Program-made: the position numbers and the translations under genes
Assembly (NCBI GenBank): GCA_964559835.1
Contig: CAZLJE010000026.1
Span: 1 to 64,000, forward strand
Direction of reading: 5' to 3'
DNA from: DAISJI01 sp964559835
GTDB taxonomy: Bacteria > Acidobacteriota > Terriglobia > Terriglobales > Acidobacteriaceae
DNA length: 64,000 nucleotides
Shown here: in pieces, positions 33,268 to 42,186 of the stretch
Position numbering within the stretch: the first letter of the stretch is position 1
Layout: each line of letters starts with the position of its first letter
Notes under the pieces: model-generated
Told to the model about the DNA's origin: nothing
The model's database searches: none
Seen by the model: only the letters and a program-made list of their open reading frames with translations

Positions 33268-35910
33268 CTATTGTCGGGGGGGCGGGTTGCTGCGCGGCTG
33301 TGTCGGAGGGGCCGGTTTGTCCGAGGACTTATCGTCCTTAAATATTCCAGCTATTTTGCCAAAGAAACCCTTTTTTGGCTTCTGCGAATCTTCGGCCGGG
33401 GGCGCAGGGGCAGCCGGGGCGGGCTGACCCGGCTTAGCGCCGACTACCACCGGGGGCGGCGAAACCTGCGGAGTACCAATGCCGAGAATGCGTGAGAAAA
33501 AGCCCCGATGGTCGGTGCCGGGCAACTGATCGCAGGTGTCCTTCGGTTCCGTCCCGGCAATGAATGCGACGCTGTAAGTCTCGGGGCACGAGGGAGTTGC
33601 GATCCGATTCGTGTTCTTGTCGAGCTGCACATCGACCACGCCCGAGGGCTGTTTGAAGTCGGTGACATCGCTGTACTCGGGAATCTTGAGGGCGCGCTTC
33701 ATGAACTCGGCCCAGATCGGGGCCGCAGTCGTGGCGCCGCTCAATCGCAGATCGCTGTAGTCGTCGAAACCCACCCACACGATGCACAACAGGTTCGTCG
33801 TATATCCCGCGAACCACCCGTCGTGCGACGTGCCGGTCTTGCCGGCCGCCGGCGCCGAGAAGCCCATCCCGCGGACGTTCGCCGCGGTTCCATTGTTGAT
33901 GACGCCTTCCATCATCGTCGTCATCACGTACGCAACGCGCGGATCCAGCACCTGCTTCTGCTCGGTACGGAAATTCTCCGCCACGTCTCCTTGCGGGTTG
34001 CGGATCGACGTCGCGAGCACGGGCGTGAGTCGCACACCGTTGTTCGCGAACACCGTGTACGCTTGCGCGACTTCCAGCGGCGTGGCATCGTACGCGCCCA
34101 GCGCCATCGCGGGTGTGGGTTTCACAGCGGTCAATCCAGCGTCATGCGCGAGGTTCGCGACTTTGTCATAGCCGACCTGCTCGGCGAGCCTGACCGTCGC
34201 ATTGTTCAGCGAATGCGCCAGCGCAAAACGTGCGGCGACGATGCCATGGTACTCATTCTTGTAATTGCGCGGCTCGTAGATCTGGTCGCCGTATGTGAAC
34301 GTCCCCGGTGAATCGTCCACCAGCGTTGCTGGGGTCAGCACATTGGTCTGGTCTTCACCGAGTGCGGTGTTCATGGCCGCGGCATAGACAAACGGTTTGA
34401 ACACGGAACCGGTCGGACGCTTCGCGACGGCGTGATCGAGCTGGCTCATGCCGTAATTTCGTCCGCCGACCACCGCCAGTATTTCGCCGGTGTGCGGATC
34501 CATGACGACCACGGACACCTGCGCCTCGGGACCGGGTTGGATTTTTGTCTCGGTCTTGGCTTGCTTGCCCGTTCCGACCTTCACGCGCCTTGTGCGCAGC
34601 TTCGCGACCTGCTCGTCGATGCTCTTTAACCCGATCTGCACCGCTTCGGCAGCGGCGCGCTGCAGGTTCGTATCCAGCGTGGTGTAAATGCGGAAACCGT
34701 TGTCCGTAAGATCGTGCTCGTTGTACTTACTGAGTACAGTGTCGCGGACCAGGTCGACAAAGTAAGGCGCGTCGCTCGCTTCAACATTTGGCGCCGCCAG
34801 CTTCAGCGGTACGGCTTTTGCACGCTCCGCTTCCTCGCGCTTGATGGCGCCGGTGTCCACCATCGCTTCGAGCACCATGTTGCGGCGATCGAGCGCACGC
34901 TCTGGGTGGCGGTAAGGCGAGAGAGCGCTGGGGGCCTGCACCAGTCCGGCCAGCAGCGCGGCTTCCGGTACGGACAGATCGTGCATGTCCTTGTTAAAAA
35001 ACGCTCGCGCACCTTCGGCGAAGCCATTGATCGTGTAGGAGCCGCGTTGGCCGAGGTCGACCTGGTTGGCGTACAGCGCGAAGATCTGCTCCTTACTGAG
35101 CTTCTGCTCCAGTTCGACGGCGATGAGCATCTCGGTAAGTTTGCGCTTGAATGTCTTCTCCTTACTTAGGAAGAACATGCGCGAGACCTGCATCGTGATG
35201 GTGGAACCGCCCTGTTTGCGGGCGCCGCCCTCCCGAAAATCGACCCAGGCCGCCTGCGCGATGCGGAGGTAATTGACGCCGCTATGCTGGAAATAACGCC
35301 GGTCTTCGATCGAGACCACCGCGTCCACGAGGACTTTCGGGATGTCTTTGAATTCGACCTTCTGCCGCTTCGAGCGCTGTTCGGCATTGAGCGCGGTGAG
35401 CAGTGTCGGCTCGAGCTCGTAGGCATCCAGGTTCTTGCCGGCAATGCTGCCCGTCCCGACGATGCTCTCGATCTTCTTCTCGCCGATACGGACGATCGCG
35501 CCGTCCTCGTTGTGGTACGACTCGGGACCCGGCTTGACCTCGATCCCGTTCTTCACCTCGTGGTAGGTCCCGAGCGGTGACGGCGGGTTCTTGCTCGCTT
35601 CGCTGTATCCGGCACGTCGAAGCTCGTTCTCGATATCGGCTCCCGACACCGGTTCGCCCACCCACACCGAGCGCGGCCGCGCGTAGATGCGGGCCGAGTT
35701 TGAGATCAACTGTCCGCGCAGCCGCGCGTCAATGATCCTTTCGTACTTGAGGTAATAGTGCGTGAAGACGGTGGCGCAAACGACGGCTACCGTGAGCGCG
35801 ATCGCCGCGACGAACTTGACGGCCGGGTGATGCCAGTCGAATCCGGTCGTCCGCCGTTTTCCTGCGGGACGCGCCGCGGGCTTGCGTGCAATTTTTACTT
35901 TGATGGCCAC
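33268..35910 (-). CDS. Class A penicillin-binding protein, PBP1B-like (transglycosylase/transpeptidase)
   Basis: Bifunctional peptidoglycan synthase, 880 residues. Basic cytoplasmic tail and TM about 30-52 (VKFVAAIALTVAVVCATVF), then a UB2H-like segment (SGADIENELRRAGYSEASKN), GT51 domain (SIEDRRYFQHSG with catalytic Glu; GGSTITMQVSR), and transpeptidase with TGSVFKPF (nucleophile Ser), SLNNAT and KTGTSHD. C-terminal Pro/Ala-rich tail with PPAEDSQKPKKGFFGK. UB2H-like segment suggests PBP1B rather than PBP1A. Upstream of the TPR gene. Confidence 0.93.
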   Translation of the reverse strand: MAIKVKIARKPAARPAGKRRTTGFDWHHPAVKFVAAIALTVAVVCATVFTHYYLKYERIIDARLRGQLISNSARIYARPRSVWVGEPVSGADIENELRRAGYSEASKNPPSPLGTYHEVKNGIEVKPGPESYHNEDGAIVRIGEKKIESIVGTGSIAGKNLDAYELEPTLLTALNAEQRSKRQKVEFKDIPKVLVDAVVSIEDRRYFQHSGVNYLRIAQAAWVDFREGGARKQGGSTITMQVSRMFFLSKEKTFKRKLTEMLIAVELEQKLSKEQIFALYANQVDLGQRGSYTINGFAEGARAFFNKDMHDLSVPEAALLAGLVQAPSALSPYRHPERALDRRNMVLEAMVDTGAIKREEAERAKAVPLKLAAPNVEASDAPYFVDLVRDTVLSKYNEHDLTDNGFRIYTTLDTNLQRAAAEAVQIGLKSIDEQVAKLRTRRVKVGTGKQAKTETKIQPGPEAQVSVVVMDPHTGEILAVVGGRNYGMSQLDHAVAKRPTGSVFKPFVYAAAMNTALGEDQTNVLTPATLVDDSPGTFTYGDQIYEPRNYKNEYHGIVAARFALAHSLNNATVRLAEQVGYDKVANLAHDAGLTAVKPTPAMALGAYDATPLEVAQAYTVFANNGVRLTPVLATSIRNPQGDVAENFRTEQKQVLDPRVAYVMTTMMEGVINNGTAANVRGMGFSAPAAGKTGTSHDGWFAGYTTNLLCIVWVGFDDYSDLRLSGATTAAPIWAEFMKRALKIPEYSDVTDFKQPSGVVDVQLDKNTNRIATPSCPETYSVAFIAGTEPKDTCDQLPGTDHRGFFSRILGIGTPQVSPPPVVVGAKPGQPAPAAPAPPAEDSQKPKKGFFGKIAGIFKDDKSSDKPAPPTQPRSNPPPRQ

Positions 35911-36278
35911 AAATGACTCGGCGCCCTCTCGGCGCAGGTTCTCTATTTGCTCTTCGGCCTATCCCCGAAAAGCCGGACGCCGCTGCTTATTCAGACGGCA
36001 GAGCGGCGGAAAACGTTATCTCGCAGGACAATAGCTAGCAGACGAAGCGCACTCGACGACACATACGCGTGAAGGCCAGAATCTGTTCCTATTGTAAAAC
36101 AACGCCTGGGAGCTGATTCACCATCGGAGCATGTCCTTTGGTGCGCCCTGCGTTTGTAGATACAGCATTCGATGCGCCAAAGTTGCGGGTGATAAGAGGA
36201 AAAGAGTTGTGGCGCTTTCGGACGACGACTGTGTTCGTGCTGACACACGACCGTCTCACCCGTGATACTACCGCCTTC
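35911..36278. other. Intergenic region, no gene recognised
   Basis: About 370 bases between the PBP gene start and the end of the small membrane-protein gene. Should carry the PBP promoter on the minus strand. An imperfect inverted pair CTTTGGTGCGC/GCGCCAAAG occurs at about 36133-36181. No ORF or known RNA seen. Confidence 0.4.
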
Positions 36279-36620
36279 TCAGTAGGCGTGGTTCTTCGAT
36301 TCCGTATGGAAGTTGAGGTCGACCGGGTGGATAGGAAAGTCCAGATGGATGGTGTACTTCACATCGATGGCGACCATCTGGTTGCCGCGCGTGACCGTAA
36401 CGTTGTCGGTCGTCAGCGGAATATCGAGGTCCTTGGCCTTTTGCACGACGGTTTCGCGCATCGCCTGTTCCGACTTGTTGGAATAGGTATTGATGCGCGC
36501 CTCGTCGGCGATCGCGCCTTCGAGCTTGTAGTCGCTGAAGTATGGCGGGATCAAGTTCCAGCCCACGTACACCGCGCCCACAAGTATGGCCAGACCCAGC
36601 AATGCCTTGATCGTCTTCAT
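36279..36620 (-). CDS. Small membrane-anchored protein, DUF4845-like
   Basis: 113 residues from ATG at 36620, with GTAGGG directly upstream. Single N-terminal TM (IKALLGLAILVGAVYVGWNL), then a periplasmic-looking domain with a conserved-looking SEQAMRETVVQKAKDLDIPL helix and strand VTVTRGNQMVAIDVKYTIHL. It resembles DUF4845. 28 bases after proS, so probably in its operon. Confidence 0.65.
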   Translation of the reverse strand: MKTIKALLGLAILVGAVYVGWNLIPPYFSDYKLEGAIADEARINTYSNKSEQAMRETVVQKAKDLDIPLTTDNVTVTRGNQMVAIDVKYTIHLDFPIHPVDLNFHTESKNHAY

Positions 36621-36648
36621 CCCTACCCCCGCCGCATCTCGCGTAGCG

Positions 36649-38427
36649 CTACTTCCCGGCTGCTTGCGCCGGGCGGAGCAATGGTGCAATCACGTTCAGA
36701 ATTTCGCCGATAGTAGCATCGGTTGATTGGCGTGTCGAGCGCTGGAACACCTCGACTTTACCCTCGGCCAGTTTCTTTCCCACGGTGATCCGCACCGGGA
36801 TCCCGACCAGGTCCGCGTCCTTGAACTTCACGCCCGGACGCTCGTCGCGGTCGTCCAACAACACGTCGTACCCCGATGTTTCCAGCGTTTTCGCGATCTC
36901 TTCCGCCGCGCCCAGCAGCTTCGCCTCCGCCGCATTCGTCGGGGTCACGACCACGTCAAATGGCGCAATCTGAGGCGGCAGCCAGAACCCTTGATCATCG
37001 TGGTTCTCCTCGATCGCTGACGTCAGGATTCGCTCGATGCCGATCCCATAACTGCCCATGATTGGCGTCACTTCCTTGCCGTCCTTGTCGAGCACGCGCG
37101 CTCCCATCGATTCCGAGTACTTGTAGCCGAGTTTGAAGATGTGGCCGATCTCAACTGCTTTCGCGACCCTCAGAGGCGAACCGCAATTCGGACAGCCCTC
37201 ACCCGCCTCGACCGAGCGCAGATCGAGATATTGCGAATCCTCTACCTTGAAGTCCCGTCCCGGCGTCACGTTGCGCAGGTGGTAATCCTCTTTATTCGCG
37301 CCCGCGATCAGGTTCTTCCGGTTCAGCAGCGCCCGGTCGACGAACACCTTCGCCTTTACGCCCCTCAGGTGCCAACTCTCGGAACCGATCGGTCCGAGAA
37401 ACCCGGCGGGCGACTTGAACACTTCCTGTATCTCCTCTGGCTGCATGGGCCGGAAATCCGCTCCCCCGATGGCAGCTGAAAATTTCGCCTCGTTCATCTG
37501 GTGGTCGCCACGCATGAAGACGATTACCGGGAAGCTGCCCTTCCCTGCCGCCGCGCCGGAGTTGGTGGCCATGTAGGCCAGCGTCTTCATCTTGTTTTTG
37601 GGCGAGACGTTGAGGAATTTCGCTACGTCCTCGATCGTCTTCATCCCTGGCGTATGGACTTCGACCGGCGTGCCATCGCCGACAGGGGCGTAGTCTTCCA
37701 CGTCGTCGAGACGCGACGTCGCCTTCTCCAGGTTCGCCGCGTATTTGCAGCTCGGACACGACACGACCAGGTCTTCGCCTGCCTCGGTGTAGACCATGAA
37801 CTCGTGTGACTGCGAGCCGCCCATCGCTCCCGAGTGCGCCTCGACGACTACGTATTGCAACCCGCAGCGGTCAAAGATCCGGCAGTAGGTGTCGTAGTGC
37901 TTCTTGTAGGACACGTCGAGGCCGGCGGCGTCGATATCAAACGAGTACGCGTCCTTCATCGTGAACTGCCGCACGCGCAGCAGCCCCGATTTCGGCCGTG
38001 GTTCGTCGCGGAACTTGGACTGTATCTGGTACCAGATCTGCGGCAATTGCTTGTAACTGCGCAGTTCGCGCCGCGCGATCGTCGTCATTACTTCTTCTTC
38101 CGTCATGCCCAGGCAGAGGTCGGCGCCCTTGCGGTCCTTCAGGCGGAACATGTTGTCGCCCATGACCGTCCAGCGCCCGCTCTCCTGCCAGATCTCGGCC
38201 GGATGCAGGGCGGGCAGATAGAACTCCTGCCCGATCTTGTCCATCTCCTCGCGCACGACCTTCGTGATCTTGAGCATGGAGCGGTAGCCGAGAAACAGGT
38301 ACGAATAAAGCCCCGCCGCCAGTTGCCGGACATATCCGGCTCTCAGCAGATATTTGTGACTGGCGACCTCGGCGTCTGAAGGCGCCTCGCGCAGCGTGGG
38401 AATAAACAATTGCGACCAGCGATACAT
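36649..38427 (-). CDS. proS: Proline-tRNA ligase, bacterial type with editing insertion
   Basis: 592 residues. Class II motifs: motif 1 (GLYSYLFLGYRSMLKITKVV), motif 2 (KFRDEPRPKSGLLRVRQFTM) and motif 3 (GSYGIGIERILTSAIEEN). The INS editing domain lies between motifs 2 and 3 (FPVIVFMRGDHQMNEAKFSA). Also a CPSC/CPNC Cys pair set. C-terminal anticodon-binding domain (PFDVVVTPTNAAEAKLLGAA). Bacterial-type ProRS. Confidence 0.97.
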   Translation of the reverse strand: MYRWSQLFIPTLREAPSDAEVASHKYLLRAGYVRQLAAGLYSYLFLGYRSMLKITKVVREEMDKIGQEFYLPALHPAEIWQESGRWTVMGDNMFRLKDRKGADLCLGMTEEEVMTTIARRELRSYKQLPQIWYQIQSKFRDEPRPKSGLLRVRQFTMKDAYSFDIDAAGLDVSYKKHYDTYCRIFDRCGLQYVVVEAHSGAMGGSQSHEFMVYTEAGEDLVVSCPSCKYAANLEKATSRLDDVEDYAPVGDGTPVEVHTPGMKTIEDVAKFLNVSPKNKMKTLAYMATNSGAAAGKGSFPVIVFMRGDHQMNEAKFSAAIGGADFRPMQPEEIQEVFKSPAGFLGPIGSESWHLRGVKAKVFVDRALLNRKNLIAGANKEDYHLRNVTPGRDFKVEDSQYLDLRSVEAGEGCPNCGSPLRVAKAVEIGHIFKLGYKYSESMGARVLDKDGKEVTPIMGSYGIGIERILTSAIEENHDDQGFWLPPQIAPFDVVVTPTNAAEAKLLGAAEEIAKTLETSGYDVLLDDRDERPGVKFKDADLVGIPVRITVGKKLAEGKVEVFQRSTRQSTDATIGEILNVIAPLLRPAQAAGK

Positions 38428-38505
38428 GCGATCAGCCTCGCGTGAGAATCTCTGATTGTAGCAAGTTGCGCTTCACGCTTTGCGGTACAATCCCGGGCAC
38501 CTGTA

Positions 38506-38560
38506 GCATCGGCGTCTCGCCGGTCACACGTTATGGGAGCATCGGCGTCTCGCCGGTCAC
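38506..38560 (+). repeat. Two copies of the GGCGTCTCGCC palindromic element upstream of the aminotransferase
   Basis: Identical 22-base units at 38506-38527 and 38539-38560, 33 bases apart, each with core CGGCGTCTCGCCG and ending GTCAC. Lie just upstream of the aminotransferase ATG at 38583. Confidence 0.85.
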
Positions 38561-38582
38561 GATCAAATTCGGGGTGAATAGT

Positions 38583-39707
38583 ATGCCGCTGTCGCGCAGA
38601 TCGTTTCTCGGCACAATCGGAGCAGCATCGACGTTAGCTGTCATGCCGTCGTGGGCGCGCATCATCCCGCCCGAACAGTCTTACGGCCGCCGCGTCCGTG
38701 GCGCCGACCTCACCCTCCTCAACAGCAACGAGAACGCCTACGGCATGCTCCCGAGTGCCGAGAAGGCGGCCCTCGCGGCAGCCCCGCACGCCAATCGCTA
38801 TCCGGAACCGTGGGCGTTCGTCGAGCGCGTGACTGCGTATCACAAGGTGAACCAGGGCCAGGTCATTCACGGCTACGGCTCGAGCGAGAACATCGGGATG
38901 GTCATCCGCGAGTTCACCAGCCCGACGCGCAAGCTGATCACCGGCTCGCCGACCTACGAACTTCCCGCGATGCACGCCAAAGATCTCGGCGTGCGCGTGG
39001 TCACCGTCCCGCTCACCGCGACCTACTCCCACGACCTCGATGCCATGCTGGCTAAGGTCGGCAACGATACGGGCTTGGTCTACATTTGCAATCCGAACAA
39101 CCCAACGGCATCGATCACTCCGCGCCGCGACCTGGAGACCTTTCTTTCGAAATTGCCGAAAGACACCTACCTCGTGATCGACGAGGCTTACCATCACTTC
39201 GCCGATTCCCCGGACTACGTCTCGTTTCTCGATAAGCCCGTCGACGACCCGCGCCTCATCATCTTGCGCACGTTCTCGAAGGTGTATGGCATGGCCGGAA
39301 TGAGGATGGGCTACTCGGTCCAGGCAGAAGCGGTCACGAAGCGCATGTCGCGCTGGCAGGTTGAGTTGAACGGTAACGCCGTCGCCATCGCAGCCGCGAC
39401 CGCCTCGCTCGACGACGATGCCGCCATGCGTGCGGCGGCGGCGCGCATCATCTCCGATCGCAACGAGTTCGTGAAGCAGGCGGCGCAGCGCAAGCTGAAA
39501 GTCATTCCGTCGCAGGCGAATTTCATCATGGTCGAGACCGGCCGCCCCGTGCGCCAGGTGATCGAGCACTTCCGCAAGCAGAACGTCGCCATCGGACGCC
39601 CGTTCCCGCCCATGGAGCAGTACGCGCGCATCTCCTTCGGTCTGCCCAATGAGATGGAACGTTTCTGGCAGGCGTGGGACATGCTGCCGACCGTGGCGCG
39701 ACAGTAG
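38583..39707 (+). CDS. Tat-exported class I/II aminotransferase, histidinol-phosphate aminotransferase-like
   Basis: 374 residues from ATG 38583 (MPLSRRSFLGTIGAASTLAV); a longer frame upstream runs through the palindromic repeats and is unlikely. The SRRSFLG Tat motif and hydrophobic stretch indicate export, unusual for a HisC-type enzyme. Fold type I PLP features: HGYGSSENIG, YICNPNNPTAS, DEAYHHF, and the PLP-lysine in RTFSKVYGMAGMRMG. HisC-like proteins with Tat signals are known in some phyla; substrate unknown. Confidence 0.88.
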   Translation: MPLSRRSFLGTIGAASTLAVMPSWARIIPPEQSYGRRVRGADLTLLNSNENAYGMLPSAEKAALAAAPHANRYPEPWAFVERVTAYHKVNQGQVIHGYGSSENIGMVIREFTSPTRKLITGSPTYELPAMHAKDLGVRVVTVPLTATYSHDLDAMLAKVGNDTGLVYICNPNNPTASITPRRDLETFLSKLPKDTYLVIDEAYHHFADSPDYVSFLDKPVDDPRLIILRTFSKVYGMAGMRMGYSVQAEAVTKRMSRWQVELNGNAVAIAAATASLDDDAAMRAAAARIISDRNEFVKQAAQRKLKVIPSQANFIMVETGRPVRQVIEHFRKQNVAIGRPFPPMEQYARISFGLPNEMERFWQAWDMLPTVARQ

Positions 39708-39708
39708 G

Positions 39709-39836
39709 GCAGTTGTAAGTTGTAAGTTGCTCCGCCCAGCAGCCGCTCGCGTGTTGACAACTTTGGTGCCGGCCTACTTCGAAATTCCGCGTCGTTCGTG
39801 CTAACTTTCAACCTACAACCAACAACTTACAACTGC
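39709..39836. repeat. Inverted word repeat (TAAGTTG family)
   Basis: Perfect 14-base arms GCAGTTGTAAGTTG (39709-39722) and CAACTTACAACTGC (39823-39836), with extra GTAAGTTG and CAACCTACAACC copies. The right arm is followed by TTTTTGAG, so it could terminate the aminotransferase transcript despite its long loop. Confidence 0.8.
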
Positions 39837-39901
39837 TTTTTGAGAAATTCACAGCCGCAACTTATCGGACTTCGCTTTATACTCCACGCACAACCAGTCT
39901 T

Positions 39902-39963
39902 CAGTCGCCATTGGTCGCCAGGAAAATTTCCGGGTGACTCTGGCGACCGGCGACCGGCGACTG
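39902..39963. repeat. Inverted word repeat (GGCGACC family) upstream of zapB
   Basis: CAGTCGCC/GGCGACTG and GGTCGCCAG/CTGGCGACC arms with a third CGACCGG copy, AGGAAAATTTCC in the loop. Ends 17 bases before the zapB ATG, close to its ribosome binding site. Confidence 0.75.
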
Positions 39964-39980
39964 ATCAACTGAGGTTTTCG

Positions 39981-40271
39981 ATGTCGGTGAAAGCGGTCCG
40001 TGAAGTCTCCCCCGAAACCACCAACGATTTCGTATCGTTGGAAGAAAAGGTTTATCGCACCATCGAAATGTTGAAGTCCGCCCGCGAAGCGAAAGCCGCG
40101 GCCGAACGCGACGCGGCGCGCATCCGCGAGCAACTGGAATTGCGGGAAGAAGAAGTAGAATCTTTGCGGAACGAGATCACCGGGTTGCGCAGGGAGCGCG
40201 AAGACGTAAAATCGCGCGTTGAAAAGATCCTGCACCAGATCGATGAATTGACCGAAGAGGGCGGCGCCTAA
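39981..40271 (+). CDS. zapB: Cell division coiled-coil protein, ZapB-like
   Basis: 96 residues from ATG 39981 (GAGG seven bases upstream). Almost entirely a heptad coiled coil (VSLEEKVYRTIEMLKSAREA; LELREEEVESLRNEITGLRR), the ZapB pattern. Followed 28 bases later by zapA, which supports the assignment by context. Confidence 0.75.
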   Translation: MSVKAVREVSPETTNDFVSLEEKVYRTIEMLKSAREAKAAAERDAARIREQLELREEEVESLRNEITGLRREREDVKSRVEKILHQIDELTEEGGA

Positions 40272-40299
40272 CTGCCCAATCTGTATTCAGGAGGCAACG

Positions 40300-40635
40300 T
40301 TGAGCCAGAGTTCCCCCAATGGCAGCAACGGCACTGCGACCGCACAAAGCGTGCGCGTCGATATCTTTGACCAGGGCTACAACTTGCGCGGTTCCGATCC
40401 CGAGTACATCGGCAAACTCGCGCAATATGTCGACGGCAAGATGCGCGCGGTCGCCGAGCAAACCGCCACGATCGATTCCATGCGCCTGGCCGTGCTCGCC
40501 GCGCTCAACATTGCGGACGAGTACCACATCCTCAAACGGAAGTACGATTCCATCGCCAACGATTTCAGCAAGCGTACCAGCACGCTCGAGGGTGCTCTCG
40601 ACGAAGTGCTTCAGGAATCCCGGAGAGCTGGCTAG
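40300..40635 (+). CDS. zapA: Cell division protein ZapA
   Basis: 111 residues with TTG start; CAGGAGGC lies at the right distance, and no ATG is available in frame nearby. RVDIFDQGYNLRGSDPEYIG is the ZapA N-terminal fold and a C-terminal coiled coil follows (RLAVLAALNIADEYHILKRK). ZapA bundles FtsZ filaments. Followed by an inverted repeat and a structured RNA in the position that 6S RNA has next to zapA in Proteobacteria. Confidence 0.9.
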   Translation: MSQSSPNGSNGTATAQSVRVDIFDQGYNLRGSDPEYIGKLAQYVDGKMRAVAEQTATIDSMRLAVLAALNIADEYHILKRKYDSIANDFSKRTSTLEGALDEVLQESRRAG

Positions 40636-40650
40636 AAACAACAGTAAAAG

Positions 40651-40735
40651 AAAAACCGCGGATTTCGCGGATGAACGCGGATTTATCACAGATGTTTCTG
40701 ATCCGTGTCAATCCGCGAAATCCGCGGCGGTTTTT
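40651..40735. repeat. Palindromic word repeat after zapA (CACGGATT family)
   Basis: Perfect 17-base arms CCGCGGATTTCGCGGAT (40656-40672) and ATCCGCGAAATCCGCGG (40711-40727), flanked by AAAAA and TTTTT on the two sides. Likely a bidirectional terminator of zapA. Confidence 0.88.
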
Positions 40736-40860
40736 CTTGTTTTTCCTTCGTGTTCCTTCGTGGCCTCTGTGGTGAGTTCTTCCGGAAGCAACTTCACTGC
40801 CATGAATTTTGTCTAGCCCTATTGCGATTCCAGCGGCTGTTCCGTAGCATCGAATCCAGA

Positions 40861-41054
40861 AAGCCGGCCTGCTGCGTTGGTGATGGTGGTTACCAATTTT
40901 GAACCAATGCCCGTGAACCGGGGGTTCGACTCGATAAACTGATCCGGTGTGCAACGTTCCGCCAAGCGGAAATGCCTAAAGGATTACGGGGGACTCCCAC
41001 CTGCTAGGTCAGGTTCATTGCGGCCCACTACACGGCGTGCGCGGGTCGGCTTTT
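40861..41054 (+). ncRNA. ssrS: Structured RNA, candidate 6S RNA
   Basis: About 194 bases closed by AAGCCGGCCTG (40861-40871) and CGGGTCGGCTT (41042-41052), an 11-bp stem with two G-U pairs and followed by TT. Interior pairs TGAACC/GGTTCA and CAA/TTG flank an open centre, and a perfect hairpin TTCCGC-CAA-GCGGAA (40957-40971) lies in the distal part. Size, rod shape and the zapA linkage fit 6S RNA, an RNA polymerase holoenzyme binder. Not proven; no covariance model could be run. No protein-coding frame seen. Confidence 0.5.
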
Positions 41055-41071
41055 GCTAAGTTCGAAGTACA

Positions 41072-41119
41072 AAGTGCTAAGCGCGAAGCCCGCCAGGTGT
41101 GGCTTCGCGCTTGGCACTT
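41072..41119. repeat. Inverted word repeat before lgt
   Basis: AAGTGCTAAGCGCGAAGCC and GGCTTCGCGCTTGGCACTT match as 18 of 19 inverted bases around CGCCAGGTGT, with stuttered AAGTNC words alongside. T-rich GCATTTTGC follows. Terminator-like. Confidence 0.8.
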
Positions 41120-41206
41120 CGCATTTTGCACAGGCCCCCATGGTGGTCAAGGAACTGATACACTGAATATGGTTCCCGAGCGAACCGCGAATCATCTAAT
41201 TCTTCT

Positions 41207-42016
41207 GTGCTCCCCCGTCTGTTTCATCTCGGCAGTTTCAGCGTCCCGACTTACGGTCTGCTGGTCGCGACCGGTGTCATCACCGGCCTGTTCGTCGCCG
41301 CGCATCTCTCTAAGCGCCAGGGCGAAGATCCCGAGAAGGCGTGGAATCTCGGCATCTACGCCGTGCTCGCCGCCATTGTCGGCGCCAAACTGCTGCTGAT
41401 CATCAACGATTTCAGCTGGTACGCGGCACACCCGGGCGAGATCTTCAGCCTCGGCGTGCTACAGGCGGGCGGAGTGTTCTACGGCGGGGTGCTCGCCGCG
41501 ATTGCGGTTTCGGTCTGGTACATCCGCGCCAACCACATGCCCGTTCTTCGGACGTGTGACGCATTCGCGCCCGGACTGGCGCTTGGACACTCGATCGGGC
41601 GCCTCGGATGTTTCGCCGCCGGCTGCTGCTACGGCAAGCCAACGTCGCACTGGTGGGGCGTGACCTTTCACAATCCGCTGGCCGCACAATGGGTCGGCAC
41701 CCCGCTTAACGTTCCGCTCGAGCCGACGCAGTTGTTCGAATTCGCGGTAGAGCTGGCGAATTTCCTTTTTCTCTACTGGATGTTCAAGCGCAAGAAGTTC
41801 GAAGGCCAGATCATTGGCTCGTATTTGTTCATTTACGGGGTCGCGCGCTTCTTCCTCGAGTTCATCCGCGATGATCCCGACCGCGGCTCCATGTTCGGCG
41901 GCGCCATGACGGGCACGCAGTTCATCTCCATCTGCCTGGTCATCGCCGGCGGCACGCTCTGGCTGCGCCGCGCGCAACTGAAGCCCGCGCCCGTAGTCGC
42001 GAAAGCAACTCGATAA
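41207..42016 (+). CDS. lgt: Prolipoprotein diacylglyceryl transferase
   Basis: Transfers diacylglycerol to prolipoprotein Cys in the inner membrane. 269 residues with GTG start (no in-frame ATG upstream). Seven TM pattern; Lgt signature HSIGRLGCFAAGCCYGKP around residues 128-145, then PLEPTQLFEFAVELANFLF and a C-terminal GVARFFLEFIRDDPDRG. Confidence 0.96.
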   Translation: MLPRLFHLGSFSVPTYGLLVATGVITGLFVAAHLSKRQGEDPEKAWNLGIYAVLAAIVGAKLLLIINDFSWYAAHPGEIFSLGVLQAGGVFYGGVLAAIAVSVWYIRANHMPVLRTCDAFAPGLALGHSIGRLGCFAAGCCYGKPTSHWWGVTFHNPLAAQWVGTPLNVPLEPTQLFEFAVELANFLFLYWMFKRKKFEGQIIGSYLFIYGVARFFLEFIRDDPDRGSMFGGAMTGTQFISICLVIAGGTLWLRRAQLKPAPVVAKATR

Positions 42017-42066
42017 CTGCCCTGCGTGTCCATCAACTCTACGGCCGCCAGCGCCGCAGGCGCGCC

Positions 42067-42096
42067 AGTTCATAGCCCGGCACGTGAGTGCCGGGT
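42067..42096 (-). repeat. 30-base dispersed palindromic repeat, copy B
   Basis: Inverted copy of 17134-17163, 29/30 identity. Core CCCGGCACGTGAGTGCCGGG, 8-bp stem, lies after lgt. Confidence 0.7.
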
Positions 42097-42112
42097 GCGC
42101 GTTGCTCCGTAT

Positions 42113-42155
42113 TGTCATCCTGAGGAGGACGTAAGTCCGACGAAGGACCTATGCA
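42113..42155. repeat. Probable REP-like element (GTCATCCTGAG type)
   Basis: TGTCATCCTGAGGAGGACG, then a GGAC-GTAA-GTCC hairpin, then CGAAGGACC. I recall similar intergenic elements in acidobacterial genomes; only one copy in this window. Confidence 0.35.
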
Positions 42156-42186
42156 TTACTCGCCGCCAGCGCTATAGTTCGATGCG

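Noticed and set aside
38442..38582. Longer start of the aminotransferase
   Set aside because: Extension translates the palindromic repeat (GVSPVT) and pushes the Tat signal inside; ATG 38583 fits better.
40918..40934. tRNA T-loop-like GGGGGTTCGACTC
   Set aside because: No complementary T-stem and no acceptor stem; part of the candidate 6S RNA.
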